NCBI RefSeq assembly: GCF_017876095.1
Contig: NZ_JAGINM010000006.1
Coordinates: 124,001-188,000, forward strand
Direction: 5' to 3'
DNA length: 64,000 nucleotides
Source of the DNA: Azospirillum agricola
Lineage (GTDB): Bacteria > Pseudomonadota > Alphaproteobacteria > Azospirillales > Azospirillaceae
Made by a program: the position numbers and the translations under genes. The notes under the pieces were generated by a model, which was not told where the DNA came from, searched no databases, and saw nothing but the letters and a program-made list of their open reading frames with translations. Shown one piece after another: positions 42,101 to 47,313 of the stretch; positions within the stretch are counted from its first letter, which is position 1, and the number at the start of each line of letters is the position of its first letter.

Positions 42101-44939
42101 CCGTGAAGGCGGCGGAGGGAAGGCTGGTGTTGCCCGCCGCATCGATGGCCTTGGCCGTCAGCGTGTGCGCGCCGACGGAGAGGCCGCTGGTGGCGATTTC
42201 CCAGTTGCCCTGGCCGTTGGCCGTCGCCGTGCCGAGCGCCACGGCGCCGTCGTAGAGCGTCACCACGCTGCCGGCCGCCGCCGTGCCGGCGACGGTGGGC
42301 GAGAGGTTGTTGGTGAGGCCGTCGGTCGAACTGCGGCCGCTGTCGGTGGCGGCGGTCAGCTTCAGGCCGCCCGGCGCGTCCGCCGTGCTGTCGATGGTGA
42401 CGATCAGGCTGCCCACGCCGTCCCGCGTGTTGCCGGCCGCGTCGCGCGAGCGGGTGGAGAAGGTCCAGCTCCCGTCCGCCAGGGGGCTGCCGGCGGTCAC
42501 GGTCCAGGCGCCGGACCCGTCGGCGGTGCCCGTTCCCACCACGCTGCCGGAAACCAGGAGGTCGATGACGCTGTTCGCCTCGGCCGTGCCGGTGAAGGTC
42601 GGCGTCTTGACGTTCGTCAGCCGGTCCGAGGAGGAGCTGCCGCTGTCCGACGCCGCCGTCAGCGACGGGGCGGAGGGGGCGACCGGCGGCGTGGTGTCGA
42701 CGGTGAGGATGAGCGGGGCCGAGGCGGTGCTGCTGTTCCCCGCCAGATCGACCGCGCGCGCGGTCAGCGTGTGCGCGCCTTCGGCCAGCGCGCCCAGCGT
42801 GATCCGCCAGACGCCGTTCCCGTCGGCGGTCGCGCTGCCGAGAAGGGTGCTGGAATCCTTGTACAGGCTGACGACGGCGTTGGCTTCCGCCGTGCCGTCG
42901 ATGACCGGGGTGGTGACGGCGGTGAGGTTGTCGCCGAGGGTTCCGGTGTCGCTCGCCGTCGCCAGCGCCACGCCCGTCGGGGCCGCCACCGTGGTGTCCA
43001 CCGTGAGCGCGAGGCCGGCCGCCGCCGCGCTTGTGTTGCCGGCCGTGTCCACCGCGCGGGCGGTCAGGGTGTGCCCCCCCTCGGAGATCGCCGGCGCGGT
43101 GATCGACCAGGCGCCGGAGCCGCTGGCGGTCGTCGTTCCGACGCTCGTCCCGTCGAGATACAGGGTGACGGTGCTTCCCGCCTCGGCGGTGCCCGTCACG
43201 GTCGGCGTCGTGACGTTGGTGACGCCGTCGGAGGAGGAGCGGCCGCTGTCCGACCCCGGCGTGTAGGAGAGGGTCGGCGCGGTCGGCGCGGTCGTGTCGA
43301 TGGTCAGCAGCAGCGTGCCCGACGCCGCGCTCTCCATGCCGGCGGAGACCGTCTTCGCCGTCATCGTCCAGGTGCCGTCGGAGAGCGCCGTGGTCGCCGT
43401 GACGGCCCACTGGCCGGACCCGTCGGCGGTCCCGCTGCCCAGCGCGACGCCGTTGCCGTACAGGGTGACGACGCTGCCCGCCGCGGCCGTGCCGGTCAGG
43501 GTCGGCAGGGTCGCGTTCGTCTTGGAATCGCCCAGGATACCGGTGTCCGAACCGGGGCTGAGGGTGGGGGCCGAGGGCGCGGACAGCGCCATCGGGAAGA
43601 CGAACAGCCGATCGGTGCCGCCGATCTCGACGGCCTGGCCGCCCACGAAGACGGTGTCGATCCCGGACACGTAGACGGTGCCCGCGGACTCGGTGAACAG
43701 CACCACGTCGTTGCCGGCGCCGCCGATCAGCGTCTCGACCGACGACACCATCGTGGTCATGCCCCTGGCGCTGTTCGCGGACACGACGTCCACGCCGGCG
43801 CCGCCGATCAGCGTTTCCAGCGCCTCGACCCTGACCGTGCTGCCGCGGGAGCCCAGCAGCACCGTTTCGATGCCGGCCTTTCCGACGATCGTCTCGATCC
43901 CCGAGACGCTCATCGTGCTGTCGGCGTTGTAGAGCGACACGAGGGCGTCTTCGCCGGTGGTCCCGATCACCGTCTCCAGCGCATGCACCTGCATGGTGTA
44001 GCCGGTCGTATCCCAGGCGATGGGAGTCTCGCCGACGATCGGCGTCCCATCCAGGAGCGTCATGGTGACGACGTCCTTGCCGCTGCCGCCGATCAGCGTG
44101 TTGAGGCTGGCGACCGTGACGGTGGTGCCGACATCGAGCAGGATGGCGGTGGTTCTGGAGCCGGTTCCACCGACGATGACGTCGACCATCGACACGGCGG
44201 TGGTGCCGCCGCCCGATTTCAGGTTGGCCGTGCCGGTCTGAAAGGCCATCGTGACGACGTCGCGGGCGCTGCTGCCGATCACCGTCTCGAGGAAGGCCAC
44301 GCCAATGGTGCTGCCCATGCCGCCGAGCATGAGGACGTCACTGAAGGCAGCGTTGCCGTTGCCGAGAAACACCTCGACGTTGCTGACCTGGACGGTGTTG
44401 CTGCCGCCCCCGATGGTCGCGAGCATATCCAGGCCCGAGGTGCCGATCACCGTCTCGATGGCCATTATGGCGGTGGTGGTTCCCACATAGCCGCTGGCAC
44501 CGAAGCTGATGACGTCCTTGCCGGCGCTGCCGACGAGCGATTTCAGATAGGCCACCGACATCGTGTTGCCGGCGCTGCTCGTCAGATAGATCAGGGTGGT
44601 GCCGGTGCTGGCGCCGACGAAGGTTTCGACCGACTCCACCACCATGGTCGAGCCGGTCGAGGTCCCTTGGACCCGGTCCGTGCCGCTGCTGCCGATCAGC
44701 GTCTCGAGCGCCTGGACGGTGATGGTGTTGCCGCCCGCGCCGGCCAGCGTGACGACGTCCTTCCTGGTGGCAGATGTGCCGCCGGTGATGCGTTCGAGGT
44801 TGGTGACCGTCAGGGTTTGTCCCTGCGTCGGCAGCCGCACTCCGCTCGTGCCGAACCCCTTGATGCCGGACCATGTCTCCGTCGAGGAGAAAACGTAGTC
44901 CGTACCTGCGGTCAGGGTCAGAGTCGCACCGGCAGCCAT
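30159..44939 (-). CDS. giant RTX adhesin with 39 Ig-like repeats
   Basis: A protein of about 4926 residues. Residues 1-450 hold about ten degenerate repeats around V..LETLIGG.G.DVV, likely a beta-solenoid. Residues 450-4313 are 39 tandem Ig-like domains of about 99 residues, each built as SDSG...TN..TPT.TGTAEA.S.VTLYDG...GT.TADG.G.W.....L..G.HTLTA.AVD.AGNTS......VTIDTT. A SwmB-like domain (RLTLTFAEAMSL) follows, then a proline run near 4420-4433 and RTX nonapeptides (GGAGNDTLLGGSGVD, about 4633-4693). Last come four repeats with NPDVAQAV, HY..YGA.EGR. There is no Sec signal, and the RTX plus C-terminal tail suggest type I secretion by an exporter encoded elsewhere. ATG at 44939 follows GGGGA; GTG at 44951 is possible. 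Likely a cell-surface adhesin for biofilm or root attachment; its threonine-rich domains are potential glycan acceptors. Confidence 0.9.
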   Translation of the reverse strand: MAAGATLTLTAGTDYVFSSTETWSGIKGFGTSGVRLPTQGQTLTVTNLERITGGTSATRKDVVTLAGAGGNTITVQALETLIGSSGTDRVQGTSTGSTMVVESVETFVGASTGTTLIYLTSSAGNTMSVAYLKSLVGSAGKDVISFGASGYVGTTTAIMAIETVIGTSGLDMLATIGGGSNTVQVSNVEVFLGNGNAAFSDVLMLGGMGSTIGVAFLETVIGSSARDVVTMAFQTGTANLKSGGGTTAVSMVDVIVGGTGSRTTAILLDVGTTVTVASLNTLIGGSGKDVVTMTLLDGTPIVGETPIAWDTTGYTMQVHALETVIGTTGEDALVSLYNADSTMSVSGIETIVGKAGIETVLLGSRGSTVRVEALETLIGGAGVDVVSANSARGMTTMVSSVETLIGGAGNDVVLFTESAGTVYVSGIDTVFVGGQAVEIGGTDRLFVFPMALSAPSAPTLSPGSDTGILGDSKTNATLPTLTGTAAAGSVVTLYGNGVALGSGTADGSGQWAVTATTALSDGTWTMTAKTVSAGMESAASGTLLLTIDTTAPTAPTLSYTPGSDSGRSSSDGVTNVTTPTVTGTAEAGSTVTLYLDGTSVGTTTASGSGAWSITAPAISEGGHTLTARAVDTAGNTSAAAAGLALTVDTTVAAPTGVALATASDTGTLGDNLTAVTTPVIDGTAEANAVVSLYKDSSTLLGSATADGNGVWRITLGALAEGAHTLTARAVDLAGNSSTASAPLILTVDTTPPVAPSAPSLTAASDSGSSSSDRLTNVKTPTFTGTAEANSVIDLLVSGSVVGTGTADGSGAWTVTAGSPLADGSWTFSTRSRDAAGNTRDGVGSLIVTIDSTADAPGGLKLTAATDSGRSSTDGLTNNLSPTVAGTAAAGSVVTLYDGAVALGTATANGQGNWEIATSGLSVGAHTLTAKAIDAAGNTSLPSAAFTVTVDTSASAPTGLALAAASDSGVTGDSRTNLATPSVTGTAEASSIVLLYEGSTLLGQTTAGSDGNWTVTSSALTGAAHSLTAKAVDLAGNTSVASGGLVVTIDLTAPDAPGALVLASDSGTPNDNRTRVGTPVITGTAEAGSTVRLYEGATLLGTGTADASTGVWTIPSSSLGEGAHTLTVRAVDTAGNTGAASAGLVITIDQTSATPGALALSSATNSGSTADLLTNALAPTITGTAEAGATITLYGGGSTATATADGSGHWSATITGLGEGNHTLTASAVDIAGNTSQMSAGLVISIDRTGPGLSAPTADTAGPSGQFTPILSGTAEANSVVTLYDGSSVGATVLGVATVDNTGLWSITTTELGGGTYTMTARALDAAGNETVTSTSLTVTGRIGVPGGLQLVSDSGVAGDGITNVVSPTLTGTALAGATVSLYSGLTLMGTGTADGGGLWTIVSTGTLATDGIHTLQAKIDAYGTVLTSSGLTVTIDTTAPDQPGALALQAGSDSGSVGNDRITNLEAVTVTGTAEARSVVTLYGDNGATALGTVTASDSGTWALGTGSLAAGVHTLVARTVDVAGNTSAASGGLVVTIDRTADAPTGLALASGSDTGLAGDAITSVLAPTITGTAEAGGVVSLYNGSNLVGTATVAGDGSWSVTTSALGSGTHSLTARLVDIVGNTSNASSVFALTIDAAAPDAPGGLSIDPADDSGVRDNVTNVVAQTVTGTAEAGATVVLYDGSTALGTQVATGGFWTIATGPLAEGGHTLTARAIDVAGNTGAASGGLVVTIDLSTPAPSAMALTTASDTGYSATDRLTNSTTLSLTGSAEANSSVTLYDNNGGSLTPLATLVADGAGLWSYTGSGFAEGVHTLTATAVDPSGNTSSGAGTLVVTVDLTVEAPGAPVLATASDTGVQGDGLTRLLAPTFTGTVESGAVVSLYDGGNFVGMGTADGAGVYSIETPLSNGLHTLTARVVDAAGNATAAASAPLIITIDAVAPDAPSTPVLDPGSDSGAAGDNLTSNATPTVTGTAEALSTVHLYKGGVSVGTATADGAGAWTITSGSLSDGVNTLTVRAVDAAGNTSSASGQLLLTIDTTPPIPGGFALTAATDSGRISNDAVTAVTAPVITGTAQAGSVVTLYYPDGTTVLGDATADSLGKWSVASPTLGEGLYTLSAHAVDPAGNTAVVAAALILNIDLTVLPSSAPSLTAGSDSGLAGDQLTRITTPTVSGSAEAHSVITLYAGATLVGTGTADGSGNWSVTTGTLINGTHTLVAHVTDLAGNNTAAASAPLIVTIDTENLILSDLALAAGDDTGVSASDRLTKLATPTIVGTAESFSVVTLYEGNTSVGTATAGANGAFSLTTNALSQGEHSLTALSVDRAGNTSTVSSSIVLSIDLTTPQPSLLMAVASDSGVSNSDRLTNHQILPLSGTAEAGSTVVLYDGATAFGTVMADSLGGWSLLSPSLAPGSHSLTAEATDRAGNRSTSAALVVTIDIVADVPSLELSAASDTGVTGDRMTNVSTPDIVGTTEAGGFVSLYEGSTLRGTATADGAGLWTITSSQMGNGAHTLTARGTDAAGNTSALSSTLTITIDTAAPTAPTGVTLASASDSGVSNTDRVTNVTTPTLTGTAEANSRVTLYSGATAVGTATASGTGAWTITATSLADGVSTLTARAVDAAGNTGAASSPLTVTIDTVQAAPGAPVLGAAYDSGSSSTDGITNIVNPTITGTGEAGSVVTLYDGGTSFGSTTVNGLGVWSIATGTLLPGTRTLTARAVDSAGNSSVASAGLVITIDTSAAAPGTPSLAVDSGVSNTDRLINTGSPTLVGTAEANGLVRLYNGSSLVGSGTADGSGAWTITASGLGAGAHTLSARMVDAAGNTSVSSSALTITVDTTAPSAPGTPSLSAGSNSGSTADSITSVFAPTITGTAEANSLVTLYDGTTNLGTVTANGSGAWSMTTPSLADGAHTLSAVALDPAGNTSAASAPLTVTIDTTAAAPTGLALATVSDTGLVGDNLTSVTTPTITGRAEAGSTVTLLEGSTVLGTATADSAGVWSITSSVLTGGTGTAHSLIATMVDLAGNTSGASAALTFTIDTVPDDVSIELAQASDTGSSNSDRITSDTRPTLTGTVGTVSAGAGQTVIITSAFNGGTAEAFGTVVADAATGAWSFTPSGSLAAGVYNFGITSFDNAGNPGVGGVTVTIDLTADAPGGLDLATASDSGRDTADDKTNVTTPVITGTAEAGSTVTLYDNGGSIGTVTANGLGAWSFTTPTLAAGTHTLTARAVDVVYNTSGLSAALVVTIATQADAPGNLELATDSGSSATDRLTNVASPTIRGTAGASNTVMLYDGSALVGMSTAGLDGNWTVQAIGLADGERTLTATTIDLFGNTSAASAALLVTIDTAAPQPSSLVLTAGSNSGSTGDLVTNDATPVLTGTAEAGSVVTLYDGATLLNTTTSDGSGAWTMSSPSLSEGAHSLTVIARDAAGNTGAASAPLVITIDLTSATPSGLGLGTGSDSGALASDRVTNVVTPTVLGVAEANSVVTLHDDVSGLNVGTATADGSGIWSIGVGSTLADGTHSLTATAVDVAGNTSAASVLVVTIDTVAAAPTALELTPDSDLGRSNSDRLTSDSTPTVRGSAEANSVITLYDGDVFVGVGTAGGDGRWSVTSGALTEGVHTLTARATDVAGNTSGVSSGLVVTIDLTTAVRSIMRASGSAGANSVVNLYEGVNPAGEGINFFGSATADGNGLWTLTVSDLGVGDLTLTAVAPGAYSGTASPSSGPLVTIDLVTPVRSMLLARESDTGAERDDLLTNDTTPTLIGMVEADSVVTLYDGNLAVGTTTADANGAWTITSATLSTGLRQLSVTTVDRAGNTATSASGLAVTIDTTAPLAPATPTLDSDSNSGRLDNLVTNVRQPVLNGSAEANAHILLFANGVLVGETDADASGNWSGGTSTLSLGAQAMTVRAVDAAGNTSSASGSLTLTITPESTAPTGMGLAPASDSGVAGDRLTNLRTPTITGSAVAHSVVTLYDFITVVGTGTADGNGLWSITTGSLTGSSYTFTATALDPDGVESPRSSSFIFNIDTTAPTAPTGLDLANDDDTLTNNARPPITGTAEAGSTVQLYDGGTLVGSATVDGSGLWTVSPSSALSDAVHSLTVRAVDAAGNTSAASSLLIVTVDTVATAPGALDLTTDSGASGTDNLTNIATPTIVGTADAGDRVVLYAGATAVGTAVAGGGGLWTIAASTLSDAVHTLTAMAFDAAGNTSAVSAGLVVTIDTVAAPPTGLGLANEAGTRTRNTTPTVTGTAEAGSTVVLYEGAVSLGTVTADSTTGAWSLSAGLLSEGAHTLGATALDLAGNSSASSPLIVTVDTVAPTLLATSSVNGNRLTLTFAEAMSLAASPHRTTGMSVMVDGVPLGIIAAFGTGTSTVTLTLASAVSVGQVVTFSYDPTLTGSALSDEAGNEMASLVGQAIVNATPAPPSPPPPPPPAPTTVVDGAQLTVTTGTDSVGRPTESVVIAPITENRTDTDAKTGLADVPLAGTTANPLLEASLPVGVGLTASGATSGLTLGELAGTFSNLLGATPLAGSTVSSAGLTQVLPSNAPVTLRSITPTVASGVAPAVPITITGLAPAGQASAILLDARHLPAGTVVNLQNVDYALITGAVTVGGGAGSNVAIGDDASQTIILGAEDDTLRGGGGNDIIGSREGRDLLYGDDGDDLVFGGLGYDRLQGGAGNDTLLGGSGVDVARIEANFADVVLTRGPYGALTMTSATLGVDILEEMELLRFDDRVELVNAPTSPITKSGAGLFFERNYLADNPDVAQAVAQGTFTSGLQHYQAYGAAEGRLGTVSLDERFYLAQNQDVAAAVEQGIFASGLQHYLAYGAAEGRDPNVLFDEEWYRQNNADVAAALQAGTFESGYEHYEAFGWKEGRRPSSWMDTTTYLAENQDVAMAGVNPLSHFLDYGAREGRVIKAADSGLWLS
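30170..31040 (-). repeat. RTX nonapeptides and four C-terminal NPDV/EGR repeats
   Basis: RTX repeats (LRGGGGNDIIGSREGRDLLY then GDDGDDLVFGGLGYDRLQGG) lie at about 30,860-31,040 and should bind calcium. Four units of about 45 residues follow, each containing Y/W...N.DVA.A, then HY or HFLDYG, then EGR. Such tails occur at the C-termini of alphaproteobacterial RTX proteins, close to where the type I secretion signal is expected. Confidence 0.8.
32000..43590 (-). repeat. array of 39 tandem Ig-like repeats (about 297 bp each)
   Basis: I counted 39 units between the N-terminal region and the SwmB-like domain, giving 11.6 kb at about 297 bp each. Most contain GTAEA followed by VTLYDG and end with AGNTS and VTIDT. 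Unit 27 is longer (an insertion before the mid-strand), unit 9 lacks the usual SDSG opening, and unit 33 (near 33,730-33,990) is truncated and lacks the TN..TPT segment. Units have diverged in sequence, so the array is not a recent simple expansion. Confidence 0.85.
43590..44939 (-). repeat. N-terminal ETLIGG-type repeats of the giant adhesin
   Basis: About ten imperfect units of 35-50 residues, with recurring ALETLIGSSGTDRV, AYLKSLVGSAGKDVI, FLETVIGSSARDVV and SSVETLIGGAGNDVV. Short hydrophobic strands separated by G.G.D turns suggest a right-handed beta-solenoid related to but distinct from RTX nonapeptides. Confidence 0.75.
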
Positions 44940-45438
44940 ACCAATCCCCACTCAAGAGGCTTCCCAGCAGGAAGCTTGCCGACCATGGCCCAAGGGCATG
45001 CACCGCATGCCGAAGATCTTCCTATCGAAACAACCAGAAAGCGATTGCTTCGAAGAAAGCGGCCCATGGCTACTTAAGAGGGTACCTTCAAGGAAGTCCA
45101 AAAATAAAATCGGTCGATTTGTGACGGCGCTTTGTTAATGTTTTTTTAATTATGACAAATCAAGAACAAAAAAGTGATCATTAAAAGGAAGGGCGAGAAA
45201 GCGTGGGTAATTGTGGATTCTGGTGAAATCATCAAGGGATTTTAATTTTATCATTGAATCTGAATATTGAGTGCGCGGCTGGCGGTGGCGGCCAGAACAG
45301 GCCGGTCGGCGGCGCTCGGCCGCGGGAAGGCGGGCAGGAAGGACGCGTTCCGGCTCGCGTGGCGCAAGCGCCGCCAGGCCGTCCGATGCCGCCGTGCATT
45401 GGGGCGGGCTGGCCGCCCCGGCGCCGGACACGCTGCGC
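44940..45438. other. AT-rich upstream region of the adhesin gene
   Basis: A 499-bp gap with no recognisable gene. From about 45,085 to 45,260 it is markedly AT-rich with long A/T runs, unlike all surrounding DNA. On the minus strand a TTGATT box and CATTAA 17 nt later (about 45,135-45,165) is a weak promoter candidate. The GC-rich part 45,270-45,438 resembles coding DNA in composition, but no frame makes a sensible product. Likely the adhesin's regulatory region. Confidence 0.55.
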
Positions 45439-47313
45439 TCAGGCGCGACCGCCCGACGTCCAGCCGCGCCACATGGCCCGGCAAGCCTCCTCCACCGACC
45501 GCGCGAAGCCGCGGTGGTCGAGAAGCGACGAGCCCTCCAGCCGCGCGCGCATGCCCCGGCGCAGCCCGGAGAGCCGCGCGAGGTCGCCGGCCAGCGCCGC
45601 CGCCGCCTCGACATAGCCGGCCTCGTCCCGTCCGATCAACTCATCCAGCCCGCAACGGGTCAGCAGGCTGGCGCCCACCCGCGCCACATGATGGCGGCCG
45701 GCGAGCGTGACGACCGGAACCCCCATCCACAGCGCCTCGCACGTCGTGGTCGTGCCGTTGTAGGGAAAGGGATCGAGCGCCACGTCCAGCCGGTCGTAGG
45801 CCCGCAGATGCCCGGCGGCGGACTCCACCGGCGTCAGAAGCTCGACCCGCTCGGGTCGCACGCCCCGGCGGGCGAAGTCCCGGCGGACGGAGTCCCGCAC
45901 CGCTGCGTCCTCCAGGCCATGGCACTTCAGCAGCAGCCGGGCCGACGGCATCCGCGCCAGAAGGGCGGACCACACCCGCACCACCTCCGGGGTCAGCTTG
46001 GCCAGGCTGTTGAAGGAGCCGAAGGTGACGAAGCCGTTGGCGGCCGCCGGCGTTTCTCCGACCGGGCCGGCGCCGGCGGGCGGCTGAAAGGCGAGGAAGC
46101 CGCGCGGCAACCGCACCAGCCGCTCGGCGTGCCACCCGTCGGTTTCGCCCGGCGGGTCCGCGATGGCGTCGGTCAGCCGGCAGTCCACCGCCGGCATGCC
46201 GGTCGTGTCGGGATAGCCGAGCCACGTCACCTGCACCGGCGCCGGCCGCCGCGCGAACAGCAGGGGCCGCCCGCCCGCCGTGTGGCCGGCCAGATCGATC
46301 AGCAGGTCGACGCGGTCCCGCTCCACCAGCGCCGCCGCCGCCGCGTCGTCGAGATCGGCCAGCGAGCGCCAGCCGTCGGCCAGGGCCTCCAGCCGCAAGG
46401 TCATGTCGTCCCGCCGCCGCCCGGTGGCGTAGCAGAGGACCTCCACCGCGCCGCGATCGTGCTCGCGCAGCAGCGGCTCGATGAAATGGGCGCAGGCATG
46501 ATGGCAGAAATCCGGAGACACATAGCCGACCCGCAGCCGCCGGTCCGGATCGCGGTCGTTGGCGAATCGCCTCGCGCCGTCGAGAAGCGGCCGGGCGTGG
46601 CGCTCGTTCCAGTGCGCGTGCGCGCGCGCGATGACCTCGGGCGGAATCCAGGGCGAGTAATGGAGAGCCAGCAGCAGGTTGGAGCGCATCAGCGCCATGT
46701 CCGGGTGACGCTCCAGCCCCTTCTGGAGAATGCCGATCGCCTCCGTGATGCGCCCCTGGTCCTTCAGCGCCTCCCCCAGATTGACGAAGGGCTGCGGCAG
46801 ATCCGGCTGCGCCCGGATCGCCGCCAGATAGCTCTCCACCGCTTGCGTCAGCGCCCCTTCCTCGCGCAGCAGGTCGCCGAGATTGCTCAGCGCCCCGCCC
46901 ATCTCCGGATCGAGGAGGATCGCGCGCCGGTAGGCCGCCCTGGCGCCCTCGGGGCTCCGCGCCGACTTGAGAAGATTTCCGAGGTTGAACCAGGAACCGG
47001 GAGCGTCCGGTTTGAGCGCGAGCGCGACTTGCAGGGCGGCCGTCGCCTCGGCGAGGCGCCCCTGCTCGCCAAGCGTGCAGGCGAGATTGCTCCGTACGCC
47101 CGCGTCCTCCGGCCAGCCCGCCACCGCCGTGCGCAGGCAGGCGGCGGCCTCCCCCCAGCGCCGCGACTGGCGCAGCATGACGGCCAGGTTGTTGTTGGCC
47201 TGCGGATGGGCGGGCTCCTGGGCGAGCACGGCGCGGTAGCCGGCCTCCGCCGCCGCGAGCCGGCCGCCCTCGTGCTCAGCCAGCGCGGCGGCGAAGAGCC
47301 CCTCCGTTCCCAT
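45439..47313 (-). CDS. TPR - SPINDLY/OGT-like glycosyltransferase (GT41)
   Basis: A 624-residue protein. Residues 1-220 contain about six TPR units (AVMLRQSRRWGEAAACLRTA, WFNLGNLLKSARSPEGARAA and others). The rest is a GT41 domain of the bacterial SPINDLY type: VGYVSPDFCHHACAHF with the conserved histidine, VTWLGYPDTTGMPAVDCRLT, GSFNSLAKLTPEVV with the nucleotide-binding lysine, and DPFPYNGTTTTCEALWMGVP. It probably transfers a sugar (GlcNAc or fucose in characterised relatives) to Ser/Thr of a protein. Its ATG overlaps the stop of the upstream GT4 gene by one base (TGATG). It ends the three-gene group E-D-C that precedes the adhesin on the same strand. Confidence 0.9.
   Translation of the reverse strand: MGTEGLFAAALAEHEGGRLAAAEAGYRAVLAQEPAHPQANNNLAVMLRQSRRWGEAAACLRTAVAGWPEDAGVRSNLACTLGEQGRLAEATAALQVALALKPDAPGSWFNLGNLLKSARSPEGARAAYRRAILLDPEMGGALSNLGDLLREEGALTQAVESYLAAIRAQPDLPQPFVNLGEALKDQGRITEAIGILQKGLERHPDMALMRSNLLLALHYSPWIPPEVIARAHAHWNERHARPLLDGARRFANDRDPDRRLRVGYVSPDFCHHACAHFIEPLLREHDRGAVEVLCYATGRRRDDMTLRLEALADGWRSLADLDDAAAAALVERDRVDLLIDLAGHTAGGRPLLFARRPAPVQVTWLGYPDTTGMPAVDCRLTDAIADPPGETDGWHAERLVRLPRGFLAFQPPAGAGPVGETPAAANGFVTFGSFNSLAKLTPEVVRVWSALLARMPSARLLLKCHGLEDAAVRDSVRRDFARRGVRPERVELLTPVESAAGHLRAYDRLDVALDPFPYNGTTTTCEALWMGVPVVTLAGRHHVARVGASLLTRCGLDELIGRDEAGYVEAAAALAGDLARLSGLRRGMRARLEGSSLLDHRGFARSVEEACRAMWRGWTSGGRA

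Noticed and set aside
32233..43410. Other long antisense or shifted frames within the adhesin array (1736, 955 and 786 codons)
   Set aside because: These are shadows of the Ig repeats with GC-driven stop scarcity and unnatural composition.
30159..44939. The 297-bp periodicity as a CRISPR or satellite array
   Set aside because: The units are protein-coding Ig domains in one continuous frame and have diverged; no short direct repeats with unique spacers.
31899..45077. A 4392-codon open frame on the plus strand opposite the adhesin
   Set aside because: Its translation is Arg/Gly/Ala-rich low complexity with a periodicity copied from the 297-bp Ig repeats of the real gene. No domain or start signal is present, and the minus-strand protein has clear Ig, RTX and tail repeats.
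45150..45254. A 34-codon minus-strand frame (MIKLKSLDDFTRIHNYPRFL...) upstream of the adhesin
   Set aside because: AT-rich, no ribosome-binding site and no family; more likely leader or chance frame.
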